Assembly (NCBI RefSeq): GCF_001077535.1
Contig: NZ_CP011968.1
Location: forward strand, 3,038,001-3,102,000
Reading direction: 5' to 3'
DNA from: Clostridioides difficile ATCC 9689 = DSM 1296
GTDB taxonomy: Bacteria; Bacillota; Clostridia; Peptostreptococcales; Peptostreptococcaceae
Length of the DNA stretch: 64,000 nucleotides
The notes under the pieces were generated by a model, which was given only the letters and a program-made list of their open reading frames with translations, was not told the DNA's origin and searched no databases. Below are positions 37,310 through 46,395 of this stretch, in pieces. Both the position numbers and the translations under genes were made by a program. The first letter of the stretch is position 1; every line of letters starts with the position of its first letter.

Positions 37310-37338
37310 ATTCTATCTTACATCAAAATAAATTGCAA
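37310..37338 (-). promoter_or_regulatory. promoter of the NlpC/P60 gene
   Basis: On the minus strand TTGCAA (37333-37338) and TAGAAT (37310-37315) are 17 bases apart, with the WalR-type box seven bases upstream of the -35. Confidence 0.65.
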
Positions 37339-37345
37339 CCTTTTT

Positions 37346-37373
37346 TGTAATCTTTTTGTAATCTTTTTGTAAT
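37346..37373 (-). promoter_or_regulatory. triple WalR-type box
   Basis: Read on the plus strand, TGTAAT at 37346, 37357 and 37368, separated by CTTTT each time: exact TGTWAH-N5-TGTWAH spacing twice over. The position just upstream of the -35 suits activation by WalR. Identity as a WalR site is inferred from the consensus. Confidence 0.6.
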
Positions 37374-37440
37374 CTTTTGTTTCTTTTTAGTATATATTTG
37401 TTTCTTTTTGCTCCCCCTGGTTACAAATTAGAAATATATT

Positions 37441-39354
37441 CTACTTTTCTCTAGTTGTTGCAATTTCTTTGATATTAGCATCTTCTGGTTTAATATAAGT
37501 TGGCACTAATTCCCTCATAATACCATCTATTTTTTCAACCTCTTCATTGTTAGTAATTTCTCTTAAAAGTTTTAAGTATTTTGTTATTTTTTCTCTATCA
37601 ACATCTATTGGTCTACCAATAAAAATCTTTTTATGCTCTGTATCCAACAGACCTTCTTCTGACATAAGTAGTTCTTCATACAACTTTTCTCCTGGTCTAA
37701 GACCAGAAAATTCAATTTTTATATCAACATCTGGCTCAAATCCACTGAATTTAATTAAGTTTTTTGCTAAATCCAATATTCTTACAGGTTCTCCCATATC
37801 AAGTACAAATATTTCTCCACCTTTAGCCATAGCCCCAGCTTGTATGACTAAGCCTACTGCTTCTGGTATTGTCATAAAATATCTAATAATATCTGGATGA
37901 GTAACTGTCACTGGTCCGCCATCTTCAATTTGCTTCTTAAAAAGTGGAATTACACTACCATTACTACCAAGCACATTTCCAAATCTAACAGCAACAAATT
38001 CAGTCTGGCTTTCAGCATTCATAGTCTGTATAATCATTTCAGCAGCTCTTTTAGTAGCTCCCATTATGTTAGTAGGGTTTACAGCCTTATCTGTAGATAT
38101 AAGGACAAATTTCTTAGCTCTATATTTTGAAGACAAGCCAGCTATGTTTAAAGTTCCAAATATATTATTCTTTATAGCTTCGCCAGGGCTCGATTCCATA
38201 AGAGGAACATGTTTATGTGCTGCTGCATGAAATACCACTTCTGGTTTATATTTATTAAATATTTCATCCATTCTTTTTTCTTCTCTTATTGATGCTATTA
38301 CTGTTTTTAAATCTAATTTATTTTTATATTTTCTAAGTAATTCTTGTTGTATTGAGTAAGCATTATTTTCATAATTATCAACTATAATAAGCTCTTTAGG
38401 ATTAAATCCTGCAATCTGTCTGCAAAGCTCTGAACCAATTGAGCCTCCTCCTCCAGTTATTAAGATTACTTTTCCCTCAATGTAATTACTTATCTCTCTT
38501 AAATTTGTTTTTATAGGCTCTCTACCCAACAAGTCTTCTATCTCTACTTCTCTAATCTGTTTTATATCAACTTTTCCATCTATAATTTCGTAAATTCCTG
38601 GTATTGTCTTTATTTTACAGTTAGTGTTTTTACATATATCAATAATATCTTTTTTTCTACGTTTCTCTATGTTTGCTATTGAAAAGATTATCTCATCTAC
38701 ATTGTACTTTTCTACCACATCTTTTATATCTGAAGTTGTTCCTACAATTTTCACATTATGGATTATTCTTCCAATTTTATTTTTATCATCATCAATTATA
38801 GCCACTGCTACTTTTTTAAGTTCTGGATTTCTTTTTAGTTCCTGTATAACCATTTCTCCTGCATCTCCTGCACCAATTATAAGGATATTTGAAACCTTTC
38901 CTCTAGAATATGTCTTGTTCATGACTATTCTTATAGCTCTATAGGCTATTCTTGCGCCACTTGTAAACATTATAATAAATATTGTATTTAATACATAAAA
39001 CATTATAGGATAATCAAACCCTAATAATTTATTTATTATATAAATCGGAATTAAATAAGCTAAAGTTGCCACAAAAATAGATATAATTTCTTCTTCTCCT
39101 GCATATCTCCATAATGTGTTGTAGCACTTAAACAATCTAAATGATACTATATGAAGTACTATATATATACACACTGAAATTATTATATCATTAGTGGTAA
39201 ATGCATTTAAATTACCTGTCAAGCTTAAAGACATTCGAAACGCTACTAGTACGCTACAAATATCTAGAATTAATAGTGTTAAATGTCTAAATTTATATTT
39301 TTTAAAAAGCCTATTAAAAAAGCTTTCTTTCTCTAAATCTATACTTTCTCGCAT
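37441..39354 (-). CDS. membrane nucleotide-sugar epimerase/dehydratase (CapD/PglF family)
   Basis: 637 residues from the ATG at 39354, which has AAAGGAGGG upstream (the nine-codon longer ORF lacks one). Four N-terminal membrane helices (about 20-145) are followed by a Rossmann domain (IIGAGDAGEMV) and a SDR domain with ITGGGGSIGSEL and STDKAVNPTNIMGATKR. This family converts UDP-GlcNAc to 4,6-dehydro or epimerised sugars. For a PSII-type polymer it could help make GalNAc units, but 4,6-dehydratase activity is also possible. Last gene of the polysaccharide operon, preceded by a structured hairpin. Confidence 0.9.
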   Translation of the reverse strand: MRESIDLEKESFFNRLFKKYKFRHLTLLILDICSVLVAFRMSLSLTGNLNAFTTNDIIISVCIYIVLHIVSFRLFKCYNTLWRYAGEEEIISIFVATLAYLIPIYIINKLLGFDYPIMFYVLNTIFIIMFTSGARIAYRAIRIVMNKTYSRGKVSNILIIGAGDAGEMVIQELKRNPELKKVAVAIIDDDKNKIGRIIHNVKIVGTTSDIKDVVEKYNVDEIIFSIANIEKRRKKDIIDICKNTNCKIKTIPGIYEIIDGKVDIKQIREVEIEDLLGREPIKTNLREISNYIEGKVILITGGGGSIGSELCRQIAGFNPKELIIVDNYENNAYSIQQELLRKYKNKLDLKTVIASIREEKRMDEIFNKYKPEVVFHAAAHKHVPLMESSPGEAIKNNIFGTLNIAGLSSKYRAKKFVLISTDKAVNPTNIMGATKRAAEMIIQTMNAESQTEFVAVRFGNVLGSNGSVIPLFKKQIEDGGPVTVTHPDIIRYFMTIPEAVGLVIQAGAMAKGGEIFVLDMGEPVRILDLAKNLIKFSGFEPDVDIKIEFSGLRPGEKLYEELLMSEEGLLDTEHKKIFIGRPIDVDREKITKYLKLLREITNNEEVEKIDGIMRELVPTYIKPEDANIKEIATTREK

Positions 39355-39374
39355 AACTAGAAGCCCTCCTTTAA

Positions 39375-39426
39375 ACAGCAAAAGCTACGCACCTAAGCAT
39401 AGCCAACAACATCTATCTTTTGCTGT
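39375..39426 (-). promoter_or_regulatory. nested hairpin just before the capD-like ribosome binding site
   Basis: Outer stem ACAGCAAAAG/CTTTTGCTGT (39375-39384 with 39417-39426), inner stem GCTACGC/GCATAGC with one G-U pair (39384-39390 with 39397-39403) and an asymmetric 13-base bulge. On the mRNA strand it ends a few bases before AAAGGAGGG. On the plus strand it is followed by a T run. It could protect the mRNA end, set translation, or stop antisense transcription. Confidence 0.55.
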
Positions 39427-39437
39427 ATTTTTTCATT

Positions 39438-40529
39438 TTATTTTTTATATTTATCAAATATAGAATCATAAATTTTTTCTATATCATTAAAGTTTAAATT
39501 AACCTCATAATTTTCTCTAACAAATTGACGCCCTTTCTTACCCATATTAAGTCTAAGTTCATCATTTTCCATTAGTTTTATTATAGCATTTTTTATTTCT
39601 TCTGGTTGTTTTGGTTCTACAATTAAGCCAGTTTCATTTTCCCATACAGATTCTGGATGTCCTCCTACATTTGTAACTATAACAGGTACTTCACATGCTT
39701 CTGATTCTATAGCTGCCACTCCAAATCCCTCTCTTAAAGAAGGAAATACAGTTACATCAAAAGAATTAAAAGTCTTGCTTACATTTTCTGGAGATATTCT
39801 TCCTAAAAACTGAACATCATTTTCTATACCCAATTCTTTAGCTAAATTTATTAGGTTGTCCATCTGACTTCCAGAGCCACCTATTTTAAGAATTATTTTC
39901 TTATCTTTATATTCATCTTTAAGCATCTTAAATGCTTGTATTAAATATTCTATTCCATATTTTTTTTCTAAACTCTTTATAATTCCTATTACAAAAGCGT
40001 CTTCTTTTTCTACTTCCATAGGCTTAAACCTATCCATATCTACTCCAAAAAAGGTTACATCTACATGTTTAGCTGTATATTTATTAGCCTCTTTAGCCAT
40101 ATCTCTACTATTTGAAAAGATATAGTCTGCTTTTCTAAAGTTATGTTTTATAATTTGTTTTTGTATAAAACCATTATTAGGGAAATCATAAATATCAGTA
40201 CCCCAAACAGAAATAATATATGGATGATACCCAAGTAGACTGCCTATAAATCCATAACTACTTGCATACTGTGCATGCAATATATCTGGCTTTATTTCAT
40301 TTACTAGCTTCTTTATCTGCTTTATTGAACCTAAGTATCCCGTTTTTTTAGAAATATTTTCATTTTTTAGTTCTTCTACATTAGAACCAAAATTATAAAT
40401 TTTTATTCCTTCCATGTGACCTCCATTTAAAGAGATTACATGAATGTCATATCCTTTATTTTTAAAAAAACTACACCATTTTAAAGTATGAGGATTTGAC
40501 CCATCAGCTAAATAACAAACAGTCTTCAT
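39438..40529 (-). CDS. glycosyltransferase family 4
   Basis: 363 residues. GT-B fold: N-terminal acceptor half and C-terminal donor half with GGSGSQMDNLI, FLGRISPENV and the EX7E-like SLREGFGVAAIESEACEVPV. Retaining transferase adding a sugar to the lipid-linked repeat unit; donor unknown. No membrane segment. It begins five bases after the ugd gene. Confidence 0.9.
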   Translation of the reverse strand: MKTVCYLADGSNPHTLKWCSFFKNKGYDIHVISLNGGHMEGIKIYNFGSNVEELKNENISKKTGYLGSIKQIKKLVNEIKPDILHAQYASSYGFIGSLLGYHPYIISVWGTDIYDFPNNGFIQKQIIKHNFRKADYIFSNSRDMAKEANKYTAKHVDVTFFGVDMDRFKPMEVEKEDAFVIGIIKSLEKKYGIEYLIQAFKMLKDEYKDKKIILKIGGSGSQMDNLINLAKELGIENDVQFLGRISPENVSKTFNSFDVTVFPSLREGFGVAAIESEACEVPVIVTNVGGHPESVWENETGLIVEPKQPEEIKNAIIKLMENDELRLNMGKKGRQFVRENYEVNLNFNDIEKIYDSIFDKYKK

Positions 40530-40534
40530 AATAT

Positions 40535-41830
40535 TTACCTTCCTATCGAATAATACTCAATTCCTAACTCTTCCATATCTTTAATTTTATAACAATTTCT
40601 TCCATCAAGGACTAAAGGATTTTTCATCTTTTCCTTATACTTATGTATATCATAATTTAATACATCTTTCCATTCTGTCATTATAAAACATATCTCTGCA
40701 TCTTCTATCGCATCATCTACAGAATCAGCATAAAGTATAGAATCACCAAATATTTTCTTAGTATTATTTACACCAATTGGGTCATATACAGTAACTCTTG
40801 CCCCTCTTTCGAGCAAATATTTTATATTTGGTATAGATGGTGCTTCTCTTATATCATCAGTATCTGGCTTAAAAGTCAAACCTAAAACAGCAACCTTCAT
40901 ATCTTGAAAGCTCTCTACTAACTTAGATGCCTTTCTAACTAATTTAAGTTTTTGACTTTCATTAACTTCTATTGCAGCTTTTACTGTTTTTAATTCATAA
41001 CCATTATGTTCAGATAACCAGTGAAGAGCTTTTGTGTCTTTTGGAAAGCAAGAACCACCATATCCTATTCCCGCCTTTAAAAACTTACTTCCTATTCTAT
41101 CATCATAACTCATTCCTAAAGCTACATCTTCTATGTTAGCTCCTGCTATTTCACAAAGATTTGCAATATCATTCATAAATGATATTTTAAGAGCTAAGAA
41201 GTTATTTGATGCGTATTTTATCATCTCAGCACTATTTCTATTTGTAACTATTATAGGTTGATTAAAAGGCTTATAGATTTCCTCTAATATTTCTCTAGCC
41301 CATTCACTTTCTACACCTATAACGATTCTTGAAGCATGTAGAGTATCTTTTACTGCTGTTCCTTGTGATAAAAACTCTGGATTAGATGCAAGTTCTACTT
41401 TTACATCATTTTTTAGGTTTCTATTTATATAATCTTCTATCTCTTCATTTGTACCAATTGGAACTGTAGATTTTATTACTACTAGAGTATCTTTTGTCAC
41501 AGTTTCAGCTATTTGCTTTGCAACTGCCTTTATATAATCTAGGTTGGCTGAGCCATCACTTCTCTCAGGTGTACCTACAGCTATTAATATTACATCTACA
41601 TCTTCATAAGCTTTTTTATAGTCTGTAGTGTAATCTATTCTTCCTCTGTTGTAATTTTTAACCATAAGTTCTTCTAGGCCTTCTTCATATATAGGTGCTA
41701 TTCCAAGTTTCATTGATTTAACCTTTTGTTCATCTACATCAACACAGACTACATTTTCATTGCCTACCTCTGCTAGACAAACACCTGTAACCAAACCTAC
41801 ATATCCCGTCCCAGCTATAGCTATTTTCAT
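40535..41830 (-). CDS. ugd: UDP-glucose 6-dehydrogenase
   Basis: Oxidises UDP-glucose to UDP-glucuronate with two NAD+. 431 residues from the ATG at 41830, which has TTGGAGGT upstream; a longer ORF extends 24 codons without support. The Rossmann motif GTGYVGLVTG starts the protein; the catalytic cysteine lies in GIGYGGSCFPKD; K in LNNFLALKISF-like SNNFLALKISF is typical. The published PSII repeat, as I recall it, contains no uronic acid, so the product may feed a strain-specific sugar or another polymer. Confidence 0.93.
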   Translation of the reverse strand: MKIAIAGTGYVGLVTGVCLAEVGNENVVCVDVDEQKVKSMKLGIAPIYEEGLEELMVKNYNRGRIDYTTDYKKAYEDVDVILIAVGTPERSDGSANLDYIKAVAKQIAETVTKDTLVVIKSTVPIGTNEEIEDYINRNLKNDVKVELASNPEFLSQGTAVKDTLHASRIVIGVESEWAREILEEIYKPFNQPIIVTNRNSAEMIKYASNNFLALKISFMNDIANLCEIAGANIEDVALGMSYDDRIGSKFLKAGIGYGGSCFPKDTKALHWLSEHNGYELKTVKAAIEVNESQKLKLVRKASKLVESFQDMKVAVLGLTFKPDTDDIREAPSIPNIKYLLERGARVTVYDPIGVNNTKKIFGDSILYADSVDDAIEDAEICFIMTEWKDVLNYDIHKYKEKMKNPLVLDGRNCYKIKDMEELGIEYYSIGR

Positions 41831-41855
41831 TTTTTTACCTCCAAGTATATAAAAC

Positions 41856-42608
41856 TTATACTCTTTTTTTAATGGCATTAAAAACATAGAAACAAAATAC
41901 ATATAGACTTTTTGGTAAACTTAAATTTTCAACATTTCTATAAGTATTCCAAGTTCGTTTTAATGCTTTTATCTTGTTACTTGATATAGAATTTCCAACT
42001 AATCTGTAATTCACTAAATCTTCTTGAATCCCATATGCATATTTTTCCTTTTTAAGTAACTGTAACCAGGTTGCAGTATCTTGTCCTCTTCTTACCAAAG
42101 GCATGCTGAACTCTCCTACAATCTCCTTATCAATGACCACTGTAGAACATCCTATTATAGTATTTCTAAGTAATCCTTCATAGTCAATTTTCTTAGGAGC
42201 TCTTGCAACCTTATTCGTTTTTGACCCATCTTGTCTCATATATCTATAAGATGTAAAAGAAAAACCTACATTTTCTTTTAACATATATTCTATCTGAATC
42301 TCTAATTTTCTACTATCCCATAAATCATCACTATCTACAAATGCAATAAATCGACCTTCCGCATTCTTAATACCAACATTTCTAGATACTGCAGCTCCAG
42401 AATTTTTTTCAAGCTTTATATATTTTATTCTAGCATCTTCTTTTCGAAAACTTTTTATAATTTCACTTGAATTGTCCTTAGAACAATCATCCACTAATAA
42501 AAGCTGCCAATTTTTATAAGTTTGATTTTGGATTGACTTTATCGTCTCTGATAAAAACTCTTCTGAATTATAAACAGGAGTAATTATCGATACTAAAGGC
42601 TCATTCAT
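41856..42608 (-). CDS. glycosyltransferase family 2
   Basis: 250 residues from the ATG at 42608 (AAGGAGAG upstream; an eight-codon extension is rejected). GT-A fold: VSIITPVYNSEEFL, AFVDSDD (the DXD-like metal site) and a GQDTATWLQLL region. Closely similar to the gene at 43586-44335 (both share SIITP-YNSE-FL, a GL-R-TIIGC-like segment and a C-terminal RTWNTYRN), so the two are duplicates. Adds one sugar to the repeat unit. Confidence 0.9.
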   Translation of the reverse strand: MNEPLVSIITPVYNSEEFLSETIKSIQNQTYKNWQLLLVDDCSKDNSSEIIKSFRKEDARIKYIKLEKNSGAAVSRNVGIKNAEGRFIAFVDSDDLWDSRKLEIQIEYMLKENVGFSFTSYRYMRQDGSKTNKVARAPKKIDYEGLLRNTIIGCSTVVIDKEIVGEFSMPLVRRGQDTATWLQLLKKEKYAYGIQEDLVNYRLVGNSISSNKIKALKRTWNTYRNVENLSLPKSLYVFCFYVFNAIKKRV

Positions 42609-42655
42609 ATTTTTACTCTCCTTATATAGCAACTAGCAGTACTATACCAACAAGT

Positions 42656-43564
42656 TTACTTAGATACTAATTTTCTTTGTCCAATATATTTGTAATATCC
42701 TAATGGGAATAATGCTAAATACAACAATTTATCAGATACTTTTCTTAATTCACCAAAATAATGACTATCAGACAACAATGAGTATCTGGCTAAATTTATG
42801 TAATTTTTTATCCACATATATGGATATCTACTTAATGGATATGTATTTTGATTTATTAAATATAAAAACTCTAATGCTCTACCTCTTAATGCATTTTTAC
42901 TTAATATATTCTTAGTCAAACCATCATCCAAATAATCTCTTATTATCATAGGTTTATTTACACATATAACTTTATAGTATTTAGACATTTCATTCCATAC
43001 TACACTTTCTGGTAAAAATCTCACTTCTTTTCTTTCTGGAAAAGGAAATTTTATAAGCTCATCAGTTACAAATACTATGCTTTTATCTCCCTTAACGCCA
43101 TACTTAAAATATAGGTCTGCAAAGTGACATATTTTCTTATCTTCAGGCATTTCTGTCCCTATCAAATCTCCACTTGGATATACACAAAGTCCAACAACTC
43201 CACTAAATCCTTCTTTATTCTCTAAAGAATCCCACTCATCATTAGCAATTTCAAGAGAATCTTTAATTAAACCATCATCACTATCTACAATGAAAAATAG
43301 CTCTCCATCTGCATTTTTTACACCTAGATTTATTGCAGTATGTTTTCCTCCATTTTCTTTGTATATATATCTTATATTTAATTTATTTTCTGATATAAAT
43401 TTTTCAACTAACTCTTTAGTACTGTCGCTACTTCCATCATCAACAATCAACCATTCAAAATCATTGAAATCATAAGTTTGAGCTTTTAAATCATTGTACA
43501 AATTTTCAAGTAAATGAGCTCTGTTATACGTCGGAGTAAATACAGTAAATTTATATTTATACAT
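42656..43564 (-). CDS. glycosyltransferase family 2
   Basis: 302 residues. GT-A fold with FTVFTPTYNRAHLLENLY, WLIVDDGSSDST, and FIVDSDDGL as the metal-binding DXD. A conserved 'K-W' type acceptor segment follows (FPERKEVRFLPESVVWNEM). Longer C-terminus than its neighbours and no membrane segment. Donor and acceptor unknown. ATG 21 bases after the upstream GT2. Confidence 0.9.
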   Translation of the reverse strand: MYKYKFTVFTPTYNRAHLLENLYNDLKAQTYDFNDFEWLIVDDGSSDSTKELVEKFISENKLNIRYIYKENGGKHTAINLGVKNADGELFFIVDSDDGLIKDSLEIANDEWDSLENKEGFSGVVGLCVYPSGDLIGTEMPEDKKICHFADLYFKYGVKGDKSIVFVTDELIKFPFPERKEVRFLPESVVWNEMSKYYKVICVNKPMIIRDYLDDGLTKNILSKNALRGRALEFLYLINQNTYPLSRYPYMWIKNYINLARYSLLSDSHYFGELRKVSDKLLYLALFPLGYYKYIGQRKLVSK

Positions 43565-43585
43565 TAATTAAATCTTCCTCTCTGT

Positions 43586-44335
43586 CTAACTTTTTTTGAT
43601 TCCGTTTATTCCATAATTAATAAAGTAGTATATAGCTTTGTATAAAGGTATTTTTTCTATATTTCTATATATATTCCAAGTCCACATAGCAGCTTTTATT
43701 TTATTACCACTTAGGGAATTGCTAGATTTTCTATATAATGCTAGAACTTCATTTATTCCATGAGCAATATGCCCTTTTTTCAATATCGATAACCATAAAA
43801 CATAATCTTCATGTCTTACACCACTCATTCTTATTTCAAAATCCAATTTAGACTTATCAATCACAACAGTAAGACATCCTAAGATATTTCCTTTTAATAA
43901 TCTTCTATAATCTACATTAGGTGGAACTTTTATTACTTTGTTTAATTTTTTATCATTTTCATCCATCAGTTCATATGAAGTAAATGAAATTACATAGTCA
44001 TTTTCTAACATAAAATTTACTTGTTTTTCTAACTTACTACTATTCCATTGGTCATCACTATCTAAAAAAGCTATAAATTGTCCTGTTGCCTTACTTAGTG
44101 CTAAATTTCTAGCATTAGAGACACCCTTATTAGTCTCAGTCTTTATACATTTTATTCTACTATCCTGTTGCATATAAGATTTGACTATATTAGGACTATT
44201 ATCTGTTGAGCAATCATCAATAATTAACATTTCCCATTCTTGATAAGTTTGGTTTAATACTGATTTTATGGTTGCTTCAATAAATTTTTCAGAATTATAC
44301 ATGGGAGTAATTATAGATACTAAATTCTTCTTCAT
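43586..44335 (-). CDS. glycosyltransferase family 2
   Basis: 249 residues; paralogue of the gene at 41856-42608. SIITPMYNSEKFIEAT, DDCSTDNSP and AFLDSDDQW (DXD) identify GT2. The C-terminus ends in an amphipathic, basic segment that may touch the membrane. Two near-duplicate transferases suggest two related glucose or GalNAc additions in the repeat unit. Confidence 0.9.
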   Translation of the reverse strand: MKKNLVSIITPMYNSEKFIEATIKSVLNQTYQEWEMLIIDDCSTDNSPNIVKSYMQQDSRIKCIKTETNKGVSNARNLALSKATGQFIAFLDSDDQWNSSKLEKQVNFMLENDYVISFTSYELMDENDKKLNKVIKVPPNVDYRRLLKGNILGCLTVVIDKSKLDFEIRMSGVRHEDYVLWLSILKKGHIAHGINEVLALYRKSSNSLSGNKIKAAMWTWNIYRNIEKIPLYKAIYYFINYGINGIKKS

Positions 44336-44363
44336 ATTACCTTCCTCATCATTTATAAAATAT

Positions 44364-45539
44364 TTATTTAATTTTACTTAATACACAATCATATATCCTC
44401 TTGCAGTTCTTATTATCATTATATCTGAAAAACTTATTTCTTTCATTTTTTTGGTTATCCATAACCTCAAAATTATTTTCAATAATATCAATAAGTTTAT
44501 TCACGGCTTCATCATTATTATAAGCCAAAGACCCAAACATTTCACTTTTTAAATCTATATATGAATCAACTTTTTCCATATATTCATCCAAATCGAATTG
44601 GTAAAACAAGATAGGTCTATTCATATACAAAAAGTCTATGGCTACACTTGAATAATCAGTTATATTTGCAGCTGATTTTCTGATTTCATTTGCTAGAGTT
44701 ACCCCTTTATCTAAAAACACAATTCGTTTTCCTGTTATATTTTCTTTTATATCATCTATAAACTCATGCATAAGATGATGCATATAAATTTTTACATTTA
44801 TATCTTTCTCATCTAATATTTTATTTAATTTGTCATCATTTAAAAAATTCATTATATTTTTAAAATAATCTGTATCCGTAAATTTTCCTGAACTAAATTT
44901 TATCCAATCTCTCCATGTAGGAGTATATAATATATCTCGAGTTTGTGCAACTTCATTTGTTGGTAAATTGTCATATCTTGCATTTCCAATTATATAAACT
45001 GAGTCATCTAACATTCCCCAATCATTTACCATAACATTTCTTTCAAATTCAGAACTTGCTGTAACTATATTATAGCTTTTATATAGGTTATCTATAATAT
45101 TTTTGAACTTTTTGTTCATAGGTTTTCTTTTTTTAAAACTTATAGTCCCATGATTTAAAAACACTTTTATCGTTTTTTTATGAAAATAATTAAGAACAGG
45201 TACAGCAAAATTGTATGGTGCTATATCTGCTGATGGTGCATGTGAAAATACTATAGCTTTTGAATTGTAATAATACAGATAGTTTTCTACACTTCCTCTT
45301 ATTAATTTTTTGCCTGGAATTTTATCAAATACTTTACTGTCTTTATTTACTACCCAATAAGTTTCTACATCATTATGTTCTTTTAGCATATACTCATAAA
45401 AAAACTTTGAATTATCATTGTATATATCCCCTGAATGTCCACCTATAAGCCAGATATCTCTACCATTAAACTTATGCTTATTAAATGGATATATAAAAAA
45501 AGCCAAAAGCATATTTATTAAAAATTTAACCTTGTCCAT
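44364..45539 (-). CDS. CDP-glycerol glycerophosphotransferase-family protein
   Basis: 391 residues from the ATG at 45539 (GAGGATGG upstream); an earlier ATG at 45554 overlaps the previous stop as TAATG but lacks a ribosome binding site. Landmarks are VFLNHGTISFKKRKP, LYTPTWRDW and ITDYSSVAIDFLYMNRPI, the TagF/TagB pattern with the nucleotide-binding His and the SSxxxD segment. Such enzymes transfer sugar- or glycerol-phosphate. PSII contains a mannose-phosphodiester linkage, so this protein is a candidate for a phosphate-bearing step. An N-terminal hydrophobic segment may attach it to the membrane. Confidence 0.88.
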   Translation of the reverse strand: MDKVKFLINMLLAFFIYPFNKHKFNGRDIWLIGGHSGDIYNDNSKFFYEYMLKEHNDVETYWVVNKDSKVFDKIPGKKLIRGSVENYLYYYNSKAIVFSHAPSADIAPYNFAVPVLNYFHKKTIKVFLNHGTISFKKRKPMNKKFKNIIDNLYKSYNIVTASSEFERNVMVNDWGMLDDSVYIIGNARYDNLPTNEVAQTRDILYTPTWRDWIKFSSGKFTDTDYFKNIMNFLNDDKLNKILDEKDINVKIYMHHLMHEFIDDIKENITGKRIVFLDKGVTLANEIRKSAANITDYSSVAIDFLYMNRPILFYQFDLDEYMEKVDSYIDLKSEMFGSLAYNNDEAVNKLIDIIENNFEVMDNQKNERNKFFRYNDNKNCKRIYDCVLSKIK

Positions 45540-45553
45540 AAACACCATCCTCA

Positions 45554-46393
45554 TTATAACTTGTACTGTCTAAATCCATTAATTCTTCCTTTTATAGTGG
45601 CACTATGATAATCTCTATTGGAACTCAATATAAGACCTCCTATATTTCTTACAAGTTTTGATACCATAACTTTTGCAAACTTATAATTTTTTCTATAGAC
45701 TATTTCCTTTTTGCAAAGCGCTCCAAAGCCTCTTCCATAGTTATAATCTTTTTGATACTTTTCTTTAGATTTAGAATGTTTTTTTGCAGGATGGTAAATT
45801 ATATCATTTCCAAAGTATTTTCCTTTAAAACCTAAACTCAATAAGTTTAAAACATAATCTATCTCTTCACCAGCACCAAACTCTCCACCAACACCCAATT
45901 TCTCATCAAATCTTGTATAGTCTTTACCTTCAAAATCAATAAAAAAAGTTATGGATGTTATAGTATCCAAAACGTTGGAACTTGTGATATCACAAGTTCC
46001 ATCATACATTTTCTTAAATGCATCAACTTTATTTGAATCCATAGTTTTGCAACTGTATATTTTATAATCTTTATTTTTATTAAAGAAATTTATAACTTTT
46101 TCTAATGTATCATTTTCGTAGACACAATCATCATCAGGGAAACCTATAATTTGCCCTACAGCATTGTCTATGCCTACATTTCTGTTATAACTCAATCCTT
46201 TTTTAGAGCTTTTTATATACTTTATATCTAACTTATCAATGTATTTATCAACTATTTCTTTAACTTTGCTATTATCATTTTGGTCTACTACTATAAGTTC
46301 AAAGTTTTTGTAAGTTTGATTTTCTAAGCTGTCCATAAGTAAGTATATATCATCATATCTATTTAATGTTGGCATTATTAATGATATTAACAT
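45554..46393 (-). CDS. glycosyltransferase family 2
   Basis: 279 residues with strong GGAGGT upstream. SLIMPTLNRYDDIYLL, ELIVVDQNDNS and GFPDDDCVYE (DXD-type metal site) define GT2; GGEFGAGEEIDYVL resembles the acceptor loop of galactosyl/rhamnosyl transferases. It begins two bases after the polymerase gene, so translation is likely coupled. Confidence 0.9.
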   Translation of the reverse strand: MLISLIMPTLNRYDDIYLLMDSLENQTYKNFELIVVDQNDNSKVKEIVDKYIDKLDIKYIKSSKKGLSYNRNVGIDNAVGQIIGFPDDDCVYENDTLEKVINFFNKNKDYKIYSCKTMDSNKVDAFKKMYDGTCDITSSNVLDTITSITFFIDFEGKDYTRFDEKLGVGGEFGAGEEIDYVLNLLSLGFKGKYFGNDIIYHPAKKHSKSKEKYQKDYNYGRGFGALCKKEIVYRKNYKFAKVMVSKLVRNIGGLILSSNRDYHSATIKGRINGFRQYKL

Positions 46394-46395
46394 TA

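Noticed and set aside
37346-37373. Simple tandem repeat of no meaning
   Set aside because: The 11-bp period matches the WalR box geometry exactly and sits against a good promoter, so it is reported as a regulatory site instead.
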